64,000 nucleotides of DNA from JADFDG01 sp965232985 (GTDB lineage: Bacteria > Pseudomonadota > Gammaproteobacteria > Pseudomonadales > JADFDG01), in contig CBDDRC010000047.1 of the NCBI GenBank assembly GCA_965232985.1, forward strand, positions 1 to 64,000, read 5' to 3'. A model generated the notes under the pieces. That model saw only the letters and a list, made by a program, of their open reading frames with translations, was not told where the DNA came from and made no database searches. The translations under genes were made by a program, and so were the position numbers. Below are positions 43,504 through 52,226 of this stretch, one piece after another (within the stretch, counting starts at the first letter, position 1; each line of letters opens with the position of its first letter).

Positions 43504-44334
43504 ATGAGCCACACTCTCACCCGCATCCCCGTGCGCCGTATGGACTTCGCATTCCCGACAGACCTGCCACGCTACTGGTTCAAGGGCAACTCCTGGCTCA
43601 CCCATTTCATGAACGGCATGTCTGCCGTGTTTCCCGATGGCGAGCGCTTTTTCATTGAAACCGTGCGCAATTTTCAGGATCAGATCACCGACCCGCACTT
43701 GCAGGCGCAGATCCGCGCCTTCATCGGCCAGGAAGCCAACCACGGCAAGGAGCACGAAGCCTTCAATGCGCTGCTGGCAGAAAAACACGGGCTGCCGCTC
43801 GACCGCATTGTCGCTACCGTCAAACGCGGTTTGGGGTTCGTGCGCCGTCGGCTCAGCCACAAACAACAACTCGCGATAACCATCGCGCTTGAGCACTTCA
43901 CGGCGATCCTTGCCAACCAGTTGCTGGAACACCCGGAAATAATGGTCGAACTTGATAGCGCCTGCGGCGACATGTTTCTTTGGCACGCAGTAGAGGAAAC
44001 CGAACACAAGGCGGTGGCATTCGACGTGTATCAGGCAACCGGCGGCGATTACTGGACGCGCGTGCTGGCGATGGCACGCGTCACCGTGATGTTCACCGCC
44101 CACCAGCTGTACTTCCAGCTCATGCTGCTGCGCCGCGATGGCAAACTCACCGACTACAAATCCGCACTGGGTTTTCTGCACTACATGCTGATCGATCCGG
44201 GGCTGGCGCTGAAAATTATTCCGGACTATCTCGCTTACTACCGTCGCGACTTCCATCCCTGGCAGCACGATAATCGTGCATTGATCAATCGCTACATCGA
44301 GAGTTACCGCAACAAGGAACTGCACGTCGCCTGA
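43504..44334 (+). CDS. PF10118 protein (annotated metal-dependent hydrolase; di-iron motif), copy 1
   Basis: The 276-residue product belongs to the family named predicted metal-dependent hydrolase. It shows Glu47 (FPDGERFF), Glu77-x2-His80 (QEANHGKEH), Glu130 (IALEHFTAI) and Glu165-x2-His168 (EETEHK). This E/ExxH/E/ExxH pattern is that of a ferritin-like di-iron protein, not of a known hydrolase. A hydrophobic stretch near residues 185-207 may touch the membrane. The ATG at 43504 has an AAGGAG site. It is followed by a second copy 23 bases later. Confidence 0.85.
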   Translation: MSHTLTRIPVRRMDFAFPTDLPRYWFKGNSWLTHFMNGMSAVFPDGERFFIETVRNFQDQITDPHLQAQIRAFIGQEANHGKEHEAFNALLAEKHGLPLDRIVATVKRGLGFVRRRLSHKQQLAITIALEHFTAILANQLLEHPEIMVELDSACGDMFLWHAVEETEHKAVAFDVYQATGGDYWTRVLAMARVTVMFTAHQLYFQLMLLRRDGKLTDYKSALGFLHYMLIDPGLALKIIPDYLAYYRRDFHPWQHDNRALINRYIESYRNKELHVA

Positions 44335-44357
44335 CGCACCCCAGGAACCCAGCCGCC

Positions 44358-45227
44358 ATGACTACGCCCGCACAGACTACATCTGCACCGACTGCGCCCG
44401 TACCAATACCTATCCGGCGGATGGATTTCCACTTCGCCGACGACACGCCGAAATACTGGTTTCGCGGCAACCCGTGGATCACCCACTACCTCAACGCAAT
44501 GAGTGCGGTGTTCCCCGACGGCGAACGGTTTTTTATCCAGAGCGTACGCAACCTCCAGCCAAAGATCTCCGCCCCGCAATTGCAGGCAAACATCCGCAGC
44601 TTCATCGCCCAGGAGGCGTGGCACGGCAAGGAACACGAAGCCTTCAACAAACAGCTGGAGGAAAGACACGGCGTACCGATGGCATCAGTCACCGGTTTCA
44701 CCAAGAAATACTTGCTCAGGGCAGCTAAATATCTGCCGCACATGTTGCAGCTGGCAATCACCATCGCTCTGGAGCACTTCACGGCCATCCTTGCCAACCA
44801 ACTGCTGAAAGAGCCGGAAGCATTTGAGTCGCCCGGCACAGCCGAAACGGCGATGTTCCTGTGGCATGCAGTCGAGGAAACTGAACACAAGGCGGTGGCT
44901 TTCGATGTTTACCGAGCAGTATATGGGAAGGGTATCGGTGCGTATCTGGTACGCGTCATTGTGATGTTGCTCGTCTCAATCTTCTTCCTCGGCTTTATCT
45001 CGGCATTCCATCTGCGCTTTCTGTGGCGCGACGGCGAGCTGTTCAACCGACAGGCGTTCAGCGGTTTCTTTGAATTTGCGTTCGTCAGCCCCGGGCCGAT
45101 GCGCAAGATGATTCCGGATTATCTCGGTTACTACCGGCCGGCGTTTCACCCGTGGGATCACGACAATCGCGCACTTATTGCCGAGCGTGTTACTGCTCTT
45201 GCCGGCAAGGAACTGCGCAGCGCCTGA
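44358..45227 (+). CDS. PF10118 protein (di-iron motif), copy 2
   Basis: The 289-residue product is a close paralogue of the preceding gene, with the same motifs: FPDGERFF, QEAWHGKEH, ALEHFTAIL and EETEHKAVAFDVY. After the motifs a long hydrophobic segment (YLVRVIVMLLVSIFFLGFISAF) is a likely membrane helix. The N-terminus has a Thr/Ala/Pro-rich extension of about 20 residues. It lies in tandem with copy 1 and ends seven bases before the convergent AraC gene. Confidence 0.85.
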   Translation: MTTPAQTTSAPTAPVPIPIRRMDFHFADDTPKYWFRGNPWITHYLNAMSAVFPDGERFFIQSVRNLQPKISAPQLQANIRSFIAQEAWHGKEHEAFNKQLEERHGVPMASVTGFTKKYLLRAAKYLPHMLQLAITIALEHFTAILANQLLKEPEAFESPGTAETAMFLWHAVEETEHKAVAFDVYRAVYGKGIGAYLVRVIVMLLVSIFFLGFISAFHLRFLWRDGELFNRQAFSGFFEFAFVSPGPMRKMIPDYLGYYRPAFHPWDHDNRALIAERVTALAGKELRSA

Positions 45228-45233
45228 TGGACT

Positions 45234-46247
45234 TTAGTTTTTGCGCCATCCCGATGGTGTAGTGCCGGTCCAACGACGAAAAGCGCGGGTGAAATTGGCC
45301 ACGTCGGAATAGCCCAGACGATCGGCAACCTGCTCAATGGTGAGATTCTTGCGCGCGAGCAGCAGCAATGCCCGCTGCTCGCGCACGTCGTCAAGAATCG
45401 CGCTGAACGAGGCACCCTGCTCGGCGAGCTGCCGCTTGAGCGTGCGTGTGGAAACATGCAACTGCCCGGCAACGTCTTCAAGCGACGGGAAGATGCGCTC
45501 GGCTTCCTCCACAATCCGTCGCACGCGGCCGGCAAGCTGCACGTGTTCTCCGAGCGCGGCCAGCTCGCGCTCGCATTGTTCCAGCGCAATGCGGGTCGCC
45601 TCCGGGTCGGCCATCAGCAGCGGCAGCTCAAGGTAGGCCGCATCAAATACGATGCGGTTCATCGGCTGGTCGAACACGATCACGTTGCTGCCCATCATGG
45701 GCAGGAAGCGGACGATATAGTCCGGTTTTGGAAACGCCAACTCGGCACGGCCCGTGAGTACCTTGCCGGTTACCGCCGTGCTCATTTGCACAAGCCCGAC
45801 GCAGACCGCAATCAGGGCCATCTCGCGCAGCGGCTCAAGATCCGTGTCGATCCCCAGCGACAGTGCTGCGGCGTCGTCCTCGACAGTCAGATGCAGATTG
45901 ATTGCCGTGCTGCGCAAGGGCGCGAAACGCTCGGCTATCAGCAGGGCTTCACCGATGTTGCGGGCGGTCATCGCCGCAAAACCGATATACCCGTGATGCG
46001 ACACCTTCATCTGCAAACCCAGCAACACGCCGAGCGCTGATTCCCCGGTGAGCAGCATGGCCTGTTTGAGCAACTCGTTGGCTGTCGCCAGCGGGACGCG
46101 GGCACCCGGTGCCGCCAGTTGCGCATGCGTCAGCCCGGCCTCCGCGAGCAGTTGCTCCCCAGGCAGGCGCCAGGGCGCCAGCATGTCGATGACCTGGAGG
46201 ACGTAGTTACCCGGCAGGGCAGTGGTATCGCGGGAAGCTGAGCGCAT
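45234..46247 (-). CDS. AraC-family transcriptional regulator (OruR/ArgR-like type)
   Basis: The 337-residue product has an N-terminal ligand domain of the arabinose-binding-like PF12625 type and a C-terminal double helix-turn-helix (LEDVAGQLHVSTRTLKRQL, then IEQVADRLGYSDVANFTRAFRRWTG). This architecture is common for regulators of lipid, hydrocarbon or steroid genes. I chose the ATG at 46247; a TTG at 46271 would add eight residues. It is divergent from PF10118 copy 3 and convergent with copy 2, so it probably regulates these genes. Confidence 0.85.
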   Translation of the reverse strand: MRSASRDTTALPGNYVLQVIDMLAPWRLPGEQLLAEAGLTHAQLAAPGARVPLATANELLKQAMLLTGESALGVLLGLQMKVSHHGYIGFAAMTARNIGEALLIAERFAPLRSTAINLHLTVEDDAAALSLGIDTDLEPLREMALIAVCVGLVQMSTAVTGKVLTGRAELAFPKPDYIVRFLPMMGSNVIVFDQPMNRIVFDAAYLELPLLMADPEATRIALEQCERELAALGEHVQLAGRVRRIVEEAERIFPSLEDVAGQLHVSTRTLKRQLAEQGASFSAILDDVREQRALLLLARKNLTIEQVADRLGYSDVANFTRAFRRWTGTTPSGWRKN

Positions 46248-46361
46248 CCGGGGAGTGGCCCATGATGACAATAGAGTGACACAAACTAACCTGTGGCCTG
46301 CGTATCCACAATGGCATCTTCAACGTTCGCTTTTCTTCCTGTCTCAGCAAGGGGTTACACC

Positions 46362-47258
46362 ATGACCGCCGCCACCGTTACCACCGCCATCAAGCCGCAG
46401 AACGCGGCCGCTGATATCCCGATGCGCCGCATGGATTTTGACTTCGCCGACCAGACGCCCCGTTACTGGTACGACAACGACCCGTTCCTCAGCCTGTACT
46501 GGGCCACCCTGTCCAGCCTGTTCCCGGAAGGCGAACGCTTTTTCGTCGATTCCGTGCGCCACTTCCGCGGCCAGATCACCGACCCGGTATTGAAGGCACA
46601 GATCGCCGGTTTCATCGGCCAGGAAGCGATGCACACCCGGGAACACCAAACTATCAACGCGGCAATGACCAAAATGGGCGTCGACGCTGAACGCATCGAT
46701 CGCCAACTCAAACCATTACTGGGCTTCGTGCGCAAGATCACCACCAGGCGCATGCAACTTGCCGCCACCTGCGCCCTCGAACATTTCACCGCCACCATTG
46801 CCGAACAGCTGCTGCGCGATCCGGAGCACCAGGCCAAGGGCGAACCGGAGGTGTTGGGCCTGTGGCTGTGGCACGCGTTTGAGGAAAACGAGCACAAGGC
46901 CGTCGCCTACGACGTGTACCAGAAGATCGGCGGCACCTACCCCGAGCGCGTCATTGTCATGGCTGTCACCACCTTAGCTTTCCTTACTGTCACCACCTGG
47001 TGGCATGGCCAATTGCTGGCCAAGGAAGGTGAGCTGTTCAGCCTGCGCAGGAATTTCAGGAGCGCTGCCTACCTGTGGGGACGCAAGGGCCTGTTCACCC
47101 GCCTGCTGCCGCAATACCTCGACTACTACAAACCCGGCTTCCACCCGAACGACCATGACACGCGCGAGCTGCTCGTTGAGTGGCGGGAAAAACTGTTCGG
47201 CGAAAACGGCATGCTGCGCAGCCAACTCAAAAGACCGGACGGCAAACCACTGTACTGA
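46362..47258 (+). CDS. PF10118 protein (di-iron motif), copy 3
   Basis: The 298-residue product is the third and most divergent paralogue. It keeps FPEGERFF, QEAMHTREH, ALEHFTATI and EENEHKAVAYDVY. A hydrophobic segment near residues 200-220 (VIVMAVTTLAFLTVTTWW) may be membrane-embedded. The ATG at 46362, with an AAGGGGT site, starts a 16-residue Thr/Ala-rich extension. It is transcribed away from the AraC gene across 114 bases. Confidence 0.84.
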   Translation: MTAATVTTAIKPQNAAADIPMRRMDFDFADQTPRYWYDNDPFLSLYWATLSSLFPEGERFFVDSVRHFRGQITDPVLKAQIAGFIGQEAMHTREHQTINAAMTKMGVDAERIDRQLKPLLGFVRKITTRRMQLAATCALEHFTATIAEQLLRDPEHQAKGEPEVLGLWLWHAFEENEHKAVAYDVYQKIGGTYPERVIVMAVTTLAFLTVTTWWHGQLLAKEGELFSLRRNFRSAAYLWGRKGLFTRLLPQYLDYYKPGFHPNDHDTRELLVEWREKLFGENGMLRSQLKRPDGKPLY

Positions 47259-47285
47259 AGAAGGCAAGCGCCCCTTCAGGGCATG

Positions 47286-48485
47286 TCATTCCGCCCGTAA
47301 CGCATCAATCGGATCGACCTGCGCTGCCTGCCAGGCCGGCCAGATACCGGCGACCGCACCAACCAGCGCCGACAACACCAATGCCAGCAGCAGATAAAAG
47401 GGTTGCGGTGCGAGCGGCAGGCCCGGCGCGCTGACCATCAGCAAGCCGACCAACACCGCAAGCAGGACAAGGCCAAGCAACCCGCCGAGCGTCGCCAGCG
47501 CAATCGACTCGCCGAGGAATAGCGTCAGTAATTGCCGGCGTGTACAGCCCAGCGCGCGCAACAGCCCAATTTCCTGGCGCCGCTCGGCGAGCGCCGTGGT
47601 CATGATCGTCAACACACCGACGCCACCGACGAACAACGAGATGCCGCCAAGCGCGCCAATTGCCACCTTCAATACCGACAGAATCCGGTCGAGCGTTTTT
47701 AGCATGTCTTCCTGCGAGGTTATGGTGAAATCCTCGCCCCCATGGCGGGCAAGCAGTGCCTGTTTGAGTCGCTCAACCATCGTTGCCGATTGCACCCCGG
47801 ATGCATGCTTGAAGTTGATCTCTATGAGTCCTTCGCGATTGAACAGCGCCAGTCCGCGCGCGGCCGGAATATAGACAATGTCGTCCATATCGAAGCCAAG
47901 CATTTGCCCTTTCGGCGCCATCACCCCGACCACGCGGTAGCGTTGGCCGCCAATCCGGACATGCTCACCGAGCGGGCTACGCTCGGCGTACAACTCGCGC
48001 CAGACCTTGTGGCCAAGCACTGCGTAGGCACGCGGTGCAACCGGATCATCGTCAGGCAGGAAACGGCCACGCTGCACTGTGAGTTGCCAAGCATCGGCAG
48101 CGCCACTGCCAACACCCATGATCATGGTGTCGCGCTGTCGCGCACCGGCCTCGACACGACCGGTACCCTGCACAATGGGTACCGTTGCCGTCACGCCCGG
48201 CACTTTCGCCAACGCCAGCGCATCCTCAATGGTCAATGCGCGCTCGGTGCGCAACAGGCCGGTCATACCGCCGCCGGTTTCTGTCTTGCCCGGGTTGATC
48301 GAAACGATGTGCGTACCGAACTGATTGAACTGCACCAGCACATAAGCATGCACGCCTTCGCCAATCGCGGTGAGCAGAGACACTGCAGTGATGCCGATAC
48401 CAATGCCGAGTGCGGTCAGCCAAGTGCGCAAGCGGCTCGCACGCGCCGCACGCCAGATCCAATCAAGCCAATCGAGGAAACGCAT
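47286..48485 (-). CDS. ABC transporter permease, MacB/LolE-type (distal copy)
   Basis: The 399-residue product has one N-terminal transmembrane helix (LTALGIGIGITAVSLLTAIG), a large periplasmic MacB_PCD domain, and three C-terminal helices (IGALGGISLFVGGVGVLTIM onward, with the EIGLLRALG motif). The frame is open upstream to 48656, but the ATG at 48485 gives the family start. It is the last gene of an adaptor-ATPase-permease-permease operon. The substrate cannot be named; relatives export macrolides, peptides or siderophores, or extract lipids. Confidence 0.88.
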   Translation of the reverse strand: MRFLDWLDWIWRAARASRLRTWLTALGIGIGITAVSLLTAIGEGVHAYVLVQFNQFGTHIVSINPGKTETGGGMTGLLRTERALTIEDALALAKVPGVTATVPIVQGTGRVEAGARQRDTMIMGVGSGAADAWQLTVQRGRFLPDDDPVAPRAYAVLGHKVWRELYAERSPLGEHVRIGGQRYRVVGVMAPKGQMLGFDMDDIVYIPAARGLALFNREGLIEINFKHASGVQSATMVERLKQALLARHGGEDFTITSQEDMLKTLDRILSVLKVAIGALGGISLFVGGVGVLTIMTTALAERRQEIGLLRALGCTRRQLLTLFLGESIALATLGGLLGLVLLAVLVGLLMVSAPGLPLAPQPFYLLLALVLSALVGAVAGIWPAWQAAQVDPIDALRAE

Positions 48486-48508
48486 GCTGCCGTTCTCCGC
48501 AGAAATTC

Positions 48509-49714
48509 TCAGCGTCGTCGCGTCAACGCTACAACGGGATTGAGATTCGCGGCGCGGCCCGATGGCAGCAGCGCGAATACAAGCCCAGCGAACAGCGCAA
48601 CCGCAATCGCGCCGACGACAATCGACGACGGCACAGAGAATGGAATCGACGGCCAAATTCCGCGCCCTGCTGCGAGCAATGCAAACCCAACAGCAACACC
48701 GATCACTGCACCGGCGAATGACATCAGCCCCGCCTCGATGAGAAAGAGAGCACGTACCGTGCGACTGTCCGCACCCAAGGCTTTTAATAAACCGATCTCC
48801 TCAGTGCGCTGCGTCACCGAAATCAGCGTGACATTCATAATCAGGATGCCGGCAACCAGCAGGCTAATACCGGCAATACCGGCGACGGCAAGCGCCATCG
48901 TACCGAGGATGGCATCGAGTGACTTCAGCATCGCATCGGGGCTGATCACCGTGATGTCTTCTTCGCCATCGTGGCGCTCGGTGAGTAAAGCGAGAATGTC
49001 GGCGGCGGCACGGGTTTTCGACGCGCCGGGACGCACCTGCACCAGCACGCGAAACATGGCCTGCGTGTCGTAAAGCGCCTGCGCATGATTGACAGGAATA
49101 AAAACCGCGTCCCCGAGACTCATGCCAAACTTGTTCTGCTCACCAAGAATACCGATGACGCGGAAACGACGATCGCCAACCCGCAACCACTCGCCCAGCG
49201 CATTGTTGCCACGAAACAGTTCGGCGCTCAGCGTCGGGCCGATCACTGCCACTGGCGGCTGCGCGTCCGGCGGCAGATCCGGGAAAATTGTGCCGCGTAC
49301 CAGCGTCATCTGCCGCACCGAAAAATAGTCGCGCGTGGTGCCGACGACGATGCCATCGCGTTCGCGCGCACCGCTGGAAACAGTACTGGCACCGATCAGA
49401 ATTGGCGCGACATTCACCACCATCGGCAGGCGGTGCAGCGCCTGCGCATCGGCCAGCGTCAAATCGCGCGGCGCCGTACCCATGACCGGCGGCATACCGC
49501 CGGTGGTGTCCTGACGGCCAGGCAGCACGGCAAGTGCGTCCGTGCCCAAGCTGGCGAATTCGCCGGCCACATACAACCGCGCGCCCTCGCCAAGGCCGGT
49601 CAGCACTACTACCGACGCAACTCCCATGGCCATCGCCAGCAAAATCATCATTGATCGGAACCGCTGACGGATCAGCGCGCGCGTCGCATAGACGAACAGA
49701 TCCGCGATGCGCAT
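48509..49714 (-). CDS. ABC transporter permease, MacB-type (proximal copy)
   Basis: The 401-residue product has the same plan as its neighbour: an N-terminal helix (MMILLAMAMGVASVVVLTG), the periplasmic domain, and three C-terminal helices with EIGLLKALGAD. Two possible starts exist, 49732 and 49714. I list 49714, four bases after the ATPase stop region begins; 49732 would overlap the ATPase gene. The two permeases are distinct in sequence and may form a heterodimer. Confidence 0.87.
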   Translation of the reverse strand: MRIADLFVYATRALIRQRFRSMMILLAMAMGVASVVVLTGLGEGARLYVAGEFASLGTDALAVLPGRQDTTGGMPPVMGTAPRDLTLADAQALHRLPMVVNVAPILIGASTVSSGARERDGIVVGTTRDYFSVRQMTLVRGTIFPDLPPDAQPPVAVIGPTLSAELFRGNNALGEWLRVGDRRFRVIGILGEQNKFGMSLGDAVFIPVNHAQALYDTQAMFRVLVQVRPGASKTRAAADILALLTERHDGEEDITVISPDAMLKSLDAILGTMALAVAGIAGISLLVAGILIMNVTLISVTQRTEEIGLLKALGADSRTVRALFLIEAGLMSFAGAVIGVAVGFALLAAGRGIWPSIPFSVPSSIVVGAIAVALFAGLVFALLPSGRAANLNPVVALTRRR

Positions 49715-49718
49715 CGGC

Positions 49719-50393
49719 TCAACTGCGCTCATCGGTCGCGATGCGACCGTCGAGCATGTGTATACGGCGTTTCGCACGGGCACCCAGTACGGCATCGTGG
49801 GTGACAATCAACAAGGTAATGCCAGCGTCATTCAACTGCTCAAGAACGCGGATCATGTCCTCACCGGATTTCGAATCGAGATTGCCGGTGGGCTCATCGG
49901 CAAGCAAAATTTCCGGGCGCATGACAATAGCTCGGGCTATCGCTACCCGCTGACGCTGCCCACCGGAAAGTTGCGCCGGCACGTGTGTGCCGCGATCGAG
50001 AATGTCAAGCCGACGCATGATGTCATCGACTGCAGTGCGGCGCTGCGCCGGCGGCACACCTCCGAGGGTCAACGGCAATTCGACATTCTCGCGCGCAGTA
50101 AGCCGCGGCACGAGGTGGTAAGCCTGGAAGACAAACCCGATGCGCCGACGGCGGATATCCGCACGGCGCTCTTCGCGCAGCGCCACGGTGTCGATGCCGT
50201 CGATACGGTATTCGCCACGATCAGGACGATCCAGCAAGCCGAGCATATTGAGCAGCGTTGATTTTCCCGAGCCGGAGGGCCCCATCACCGATATGTACTC
50301 GCCCGGCACAATATCGAGGTTGATATCAACCAGTGCACGCACATCCTCATCGCCGACATGAAAGGTCTTGTGGACGCCGCGAACCTCGATCAT
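49719..50393 (-). CDS. ABC transporter ATP-binding protein, MacB/LolD-type
   Basis: The 224-residue product has Walker A GPSGSGKST, the signature LSGGQRQRVAIARA, Walker B ILLADEPTG and an H-loop in VTHDAVLG. The ATG at 50393 gives MIEVRGVHKTF, a normal start. It energises the two permeases encoded just downstream and follows the adaptor gene by 13 bases. Confidence 0.94.
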   Translation of the reverse strand: MIEVRGVHKTFHVGDEDVRALVDINLDIVPGEYISVMGPSGSGKSTLLNMLGLLDRPDRGEYRIDGIDTVALREERRADIRRRRIGFVFQAYHLVPRLTARENVELPLTLGGVPPAQRRTAVDDIMRRLDILDRGTHVPAQLSGGQRQRVAIARAIVMRPEILLADEPTGNLDSKSGEDMIRVLEQLNDAGITLLIVTHDAVLGARAKRRIHMLDGRIATDERS

Positions 50394-50406
50394 CGCGCCC
50401 GCTCCA

Positions 50407-51561
50407 TTATTGCTTTCCCGGTTCGACCGCCTGCTCCGGCTCAACCGTAGCACCGGCGACGATGCCTTCGCGGTCGATCGACACGGCAACCCGATCGCCT
50501 TCCTGCAAACCGCCCAGCACCTCGATCCAGGTCCAGTTGCTAATGCCGATTTTCACCTCGCGCTGCACCAATTTTTTCGTCTCCCGGTCCCATAGCAACA
50601 CCGATTTCCCCTCTATCAGCGCTTCCGCTGGCAAGCGCAGCACGTTGTCGTGACGGGCGAGAATGATATCGACGTCGGCGGAATAACCAGCAAGCAACAG
50701 GATATCGCCGGGAACCTGCTCGAAACGCACGTCAACGTCAACTGTGCGCGCCTGCTTTTCCTTGTCGACGACATAGGGCGCAATGCGTTCCACGTGCGCC
50801 GGGAAAGTGCGGCCACGGAAAGCGTCCATGGTGATGCGCGCCGGCAGCGCAGGCTTGACGCCAGCCGCATCAACCTCATCGATCGGTGCGGTGACGTACA
50901 GGCAGGAATCGTCGAGCAAATCGACTGCCGGCGGCGTCGCCACGCCCGGTGGCGACGGCGTCACGTACTCGCCGATCTCACCGTTGATTTCGGCAACAAT
51001 GCCGGCGAACGGCGCGCGCAAGCGGGTCTCCTCAAGCATCGCATTCTGCACACGCACTGCCGCCCGCGCCGTCGCGACCTGCGACCGGGCCGCACCACAG
51101 ACGGCGTCGGCGACCTGCATCTTCGTTGCCACCTGGTCAACCGCATCAGCGGAAACGAGTTGCTGTTTGGACAGCGCGTCGACACGTACGGCATCGCGGG
51201 CACTCTGCGCCGCCGTCAGACAGGCCTGTTGCTCCTGCTGGCCGGCCACCGCGAGCGCAGCGCGCGATTGCGCAACCTGCGCTTCGCGATCGTCGTTCCA
51301 TAGTTCGAGCAGGATGGCGCCCTTCTTCACATGGTCGCCCTCCTTCACCAATAACCGTTCGACGCGGCCCCCCATGGGCATCGACAACTTCGAGCGCTGG
51401 CAGGCCTTGACCGTGCCGGCCCGGGTATTGGAGGCCACCTGCTCGACCGTGCCACGCTCGACCGTGGCAAGCACAGCCTGCAGCGGCTCGCGCGGCCAGA
51501 ACTGCCATGCCAGCACCCCAAGTACAGCCAGCACGGCAACACCCATCAGGAACTTCCGCAT
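50407..51561 (-). CDS. Periplasmic adaptor subunit, HlyD/MacA-type
   Basis: The 384-residue product has an N-terminal membrane anchor (MRKFLMGVAVLAVLGVLAW), split lipoyl/barrel-sandwich motifs (GRVERLLVKEGDHVKKGAILLELW and LRAPFAGIVAEINGEIGEYV), a helical hairpin between them, and a C-terminal beta-barrel. It is the first gene of the exporter operon. No TolC-type outer-membrane channel gene is present nearby, so a shared TolC would be needed if the pump spans the envelope. Confidence 0.9.
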   Translation of the reverse strand: MRKFLMGVAVLAVLGVLAWQFWPREPLQAVLATVERGTVEQVASNTRAGTVKACQRSKLSMPMGGRVERLLVKEGDHVKKGAILLELWNDDREAQVAQSRAALAVAGQQEQQACLTAAQSARDAVRVDALSKQQLVSADAVDQVATKMQVADAVCGAARSQVATARAAVRVQNAMLEETRLRAPFAGIVAEINGEIGEYVTPSPPGVATPPAVDLLDDSCLYVTAPIDEVDAAGVKPALPARITMDAFRGRTFPAHVERIAPYVVDKEKQARTVDVDVRFEQVPGDILLLAGYSADVDIILARHDNVLRLPAEALIEGKSVLLWDRETKKLVQREVKIGISNWTWIEVLGGLQEGDRVAVSIDREGIVAGATVEPEQAVEPGKQ

Positions 51562-51761
51562 CAATTCGTCACTCCGGCAAAGAAACGCGCCAGTGAGGAT
51601 ACCTGACAGCACCCTTCACCGCCCCTGAGCCACCGGTCAATGGCGGTCCGGAGGGGATGTCCGACAAGCGGCGCCGTGTCGATTCACGCACGCTCTATCA
51701 TTTGCACCCGTCATGCTCGACCGGTCTGATCGGACCGATAACTGCCAAATGGAGAACCATC

Positions 51762-52181
51762 ATGGGCGATCTGAAAACTCTGTACACCCAGCAGGAATCG
51801 CTGTTGGGCCGTGTCAGGGAAATCAACCGCAAGCTGTGGCTCGCCGGTCTGGGCGCCGTCAGCAAGGCCGAAGCAAATGGTCGCCAGCAGCTCGACAAGT
51901 ATGTCTTTGCCGGCGAGCAGGTTATCGGCAGCGAGGCGGCACTCAAGCGCCGTTATGTAGTAGCCGCCCGCGGCCTGGTCGTTACCTTGCGCAAGGAGAG
52001 CGATGATCTGATCAACAGACTGGTTGAGGCTGGCAGGGATCAGCAGGTCGAAACCACCGCGCCGGACAACACGTATGTGCTGGCTGCCATCGGCGCCGTC
52101 GCGACCCTGCGCGATAGCAGCCAGAAGCTCTTCGACGATCTCATCGCCACCGGCGAAAAGCGGCAGAGTTCGCAGGACTAA
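51762..52181 (+). CDS. Phasin-like protein (PHA granule-associated type)
   Basis: The 139-residue helical product contains LLGRVREINRKLWLAGLGAVSKAEANGRQQLDKYVFAGE, split here only for description, near residues 14-53; the KLWLAGLGA core is typical of phasins of the PhaF/PhaI group. No alanine-lysine-rich DNA-binding tail is present. Phasins coat polyhydroxyalkanoate granules or act as chaperone-like helpers. The ATG at 51762 has an ATGGAG site. No PHA synthase gene is in the window. Confidence 0.65.
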   Translation: MGDLKTLYTQQESLLGRVREINRKLWLAGLGAVSKAEANGRQQLDKYVFAGEQVIGSEAALKRRYVVAARGLVVTLRKESDDLINRLVEAGRDQQVETTAPDNTYVLAAIGAVATLRDSSQKLFDDLIATGEKRQSSQD

Positions 52182-52226
52182 GACGCAGGATACGCAGGGC
52201 TGGTGCGGCCGCTTCGGGTGCCGCAA

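Noticed and set aside
47259..47285. Possible terminator GCCC-TTCA-GGGC between PF10118 copy 3 and the exporter operon
   Set aside because: The stem is only four base pairs and there is no T-tract.
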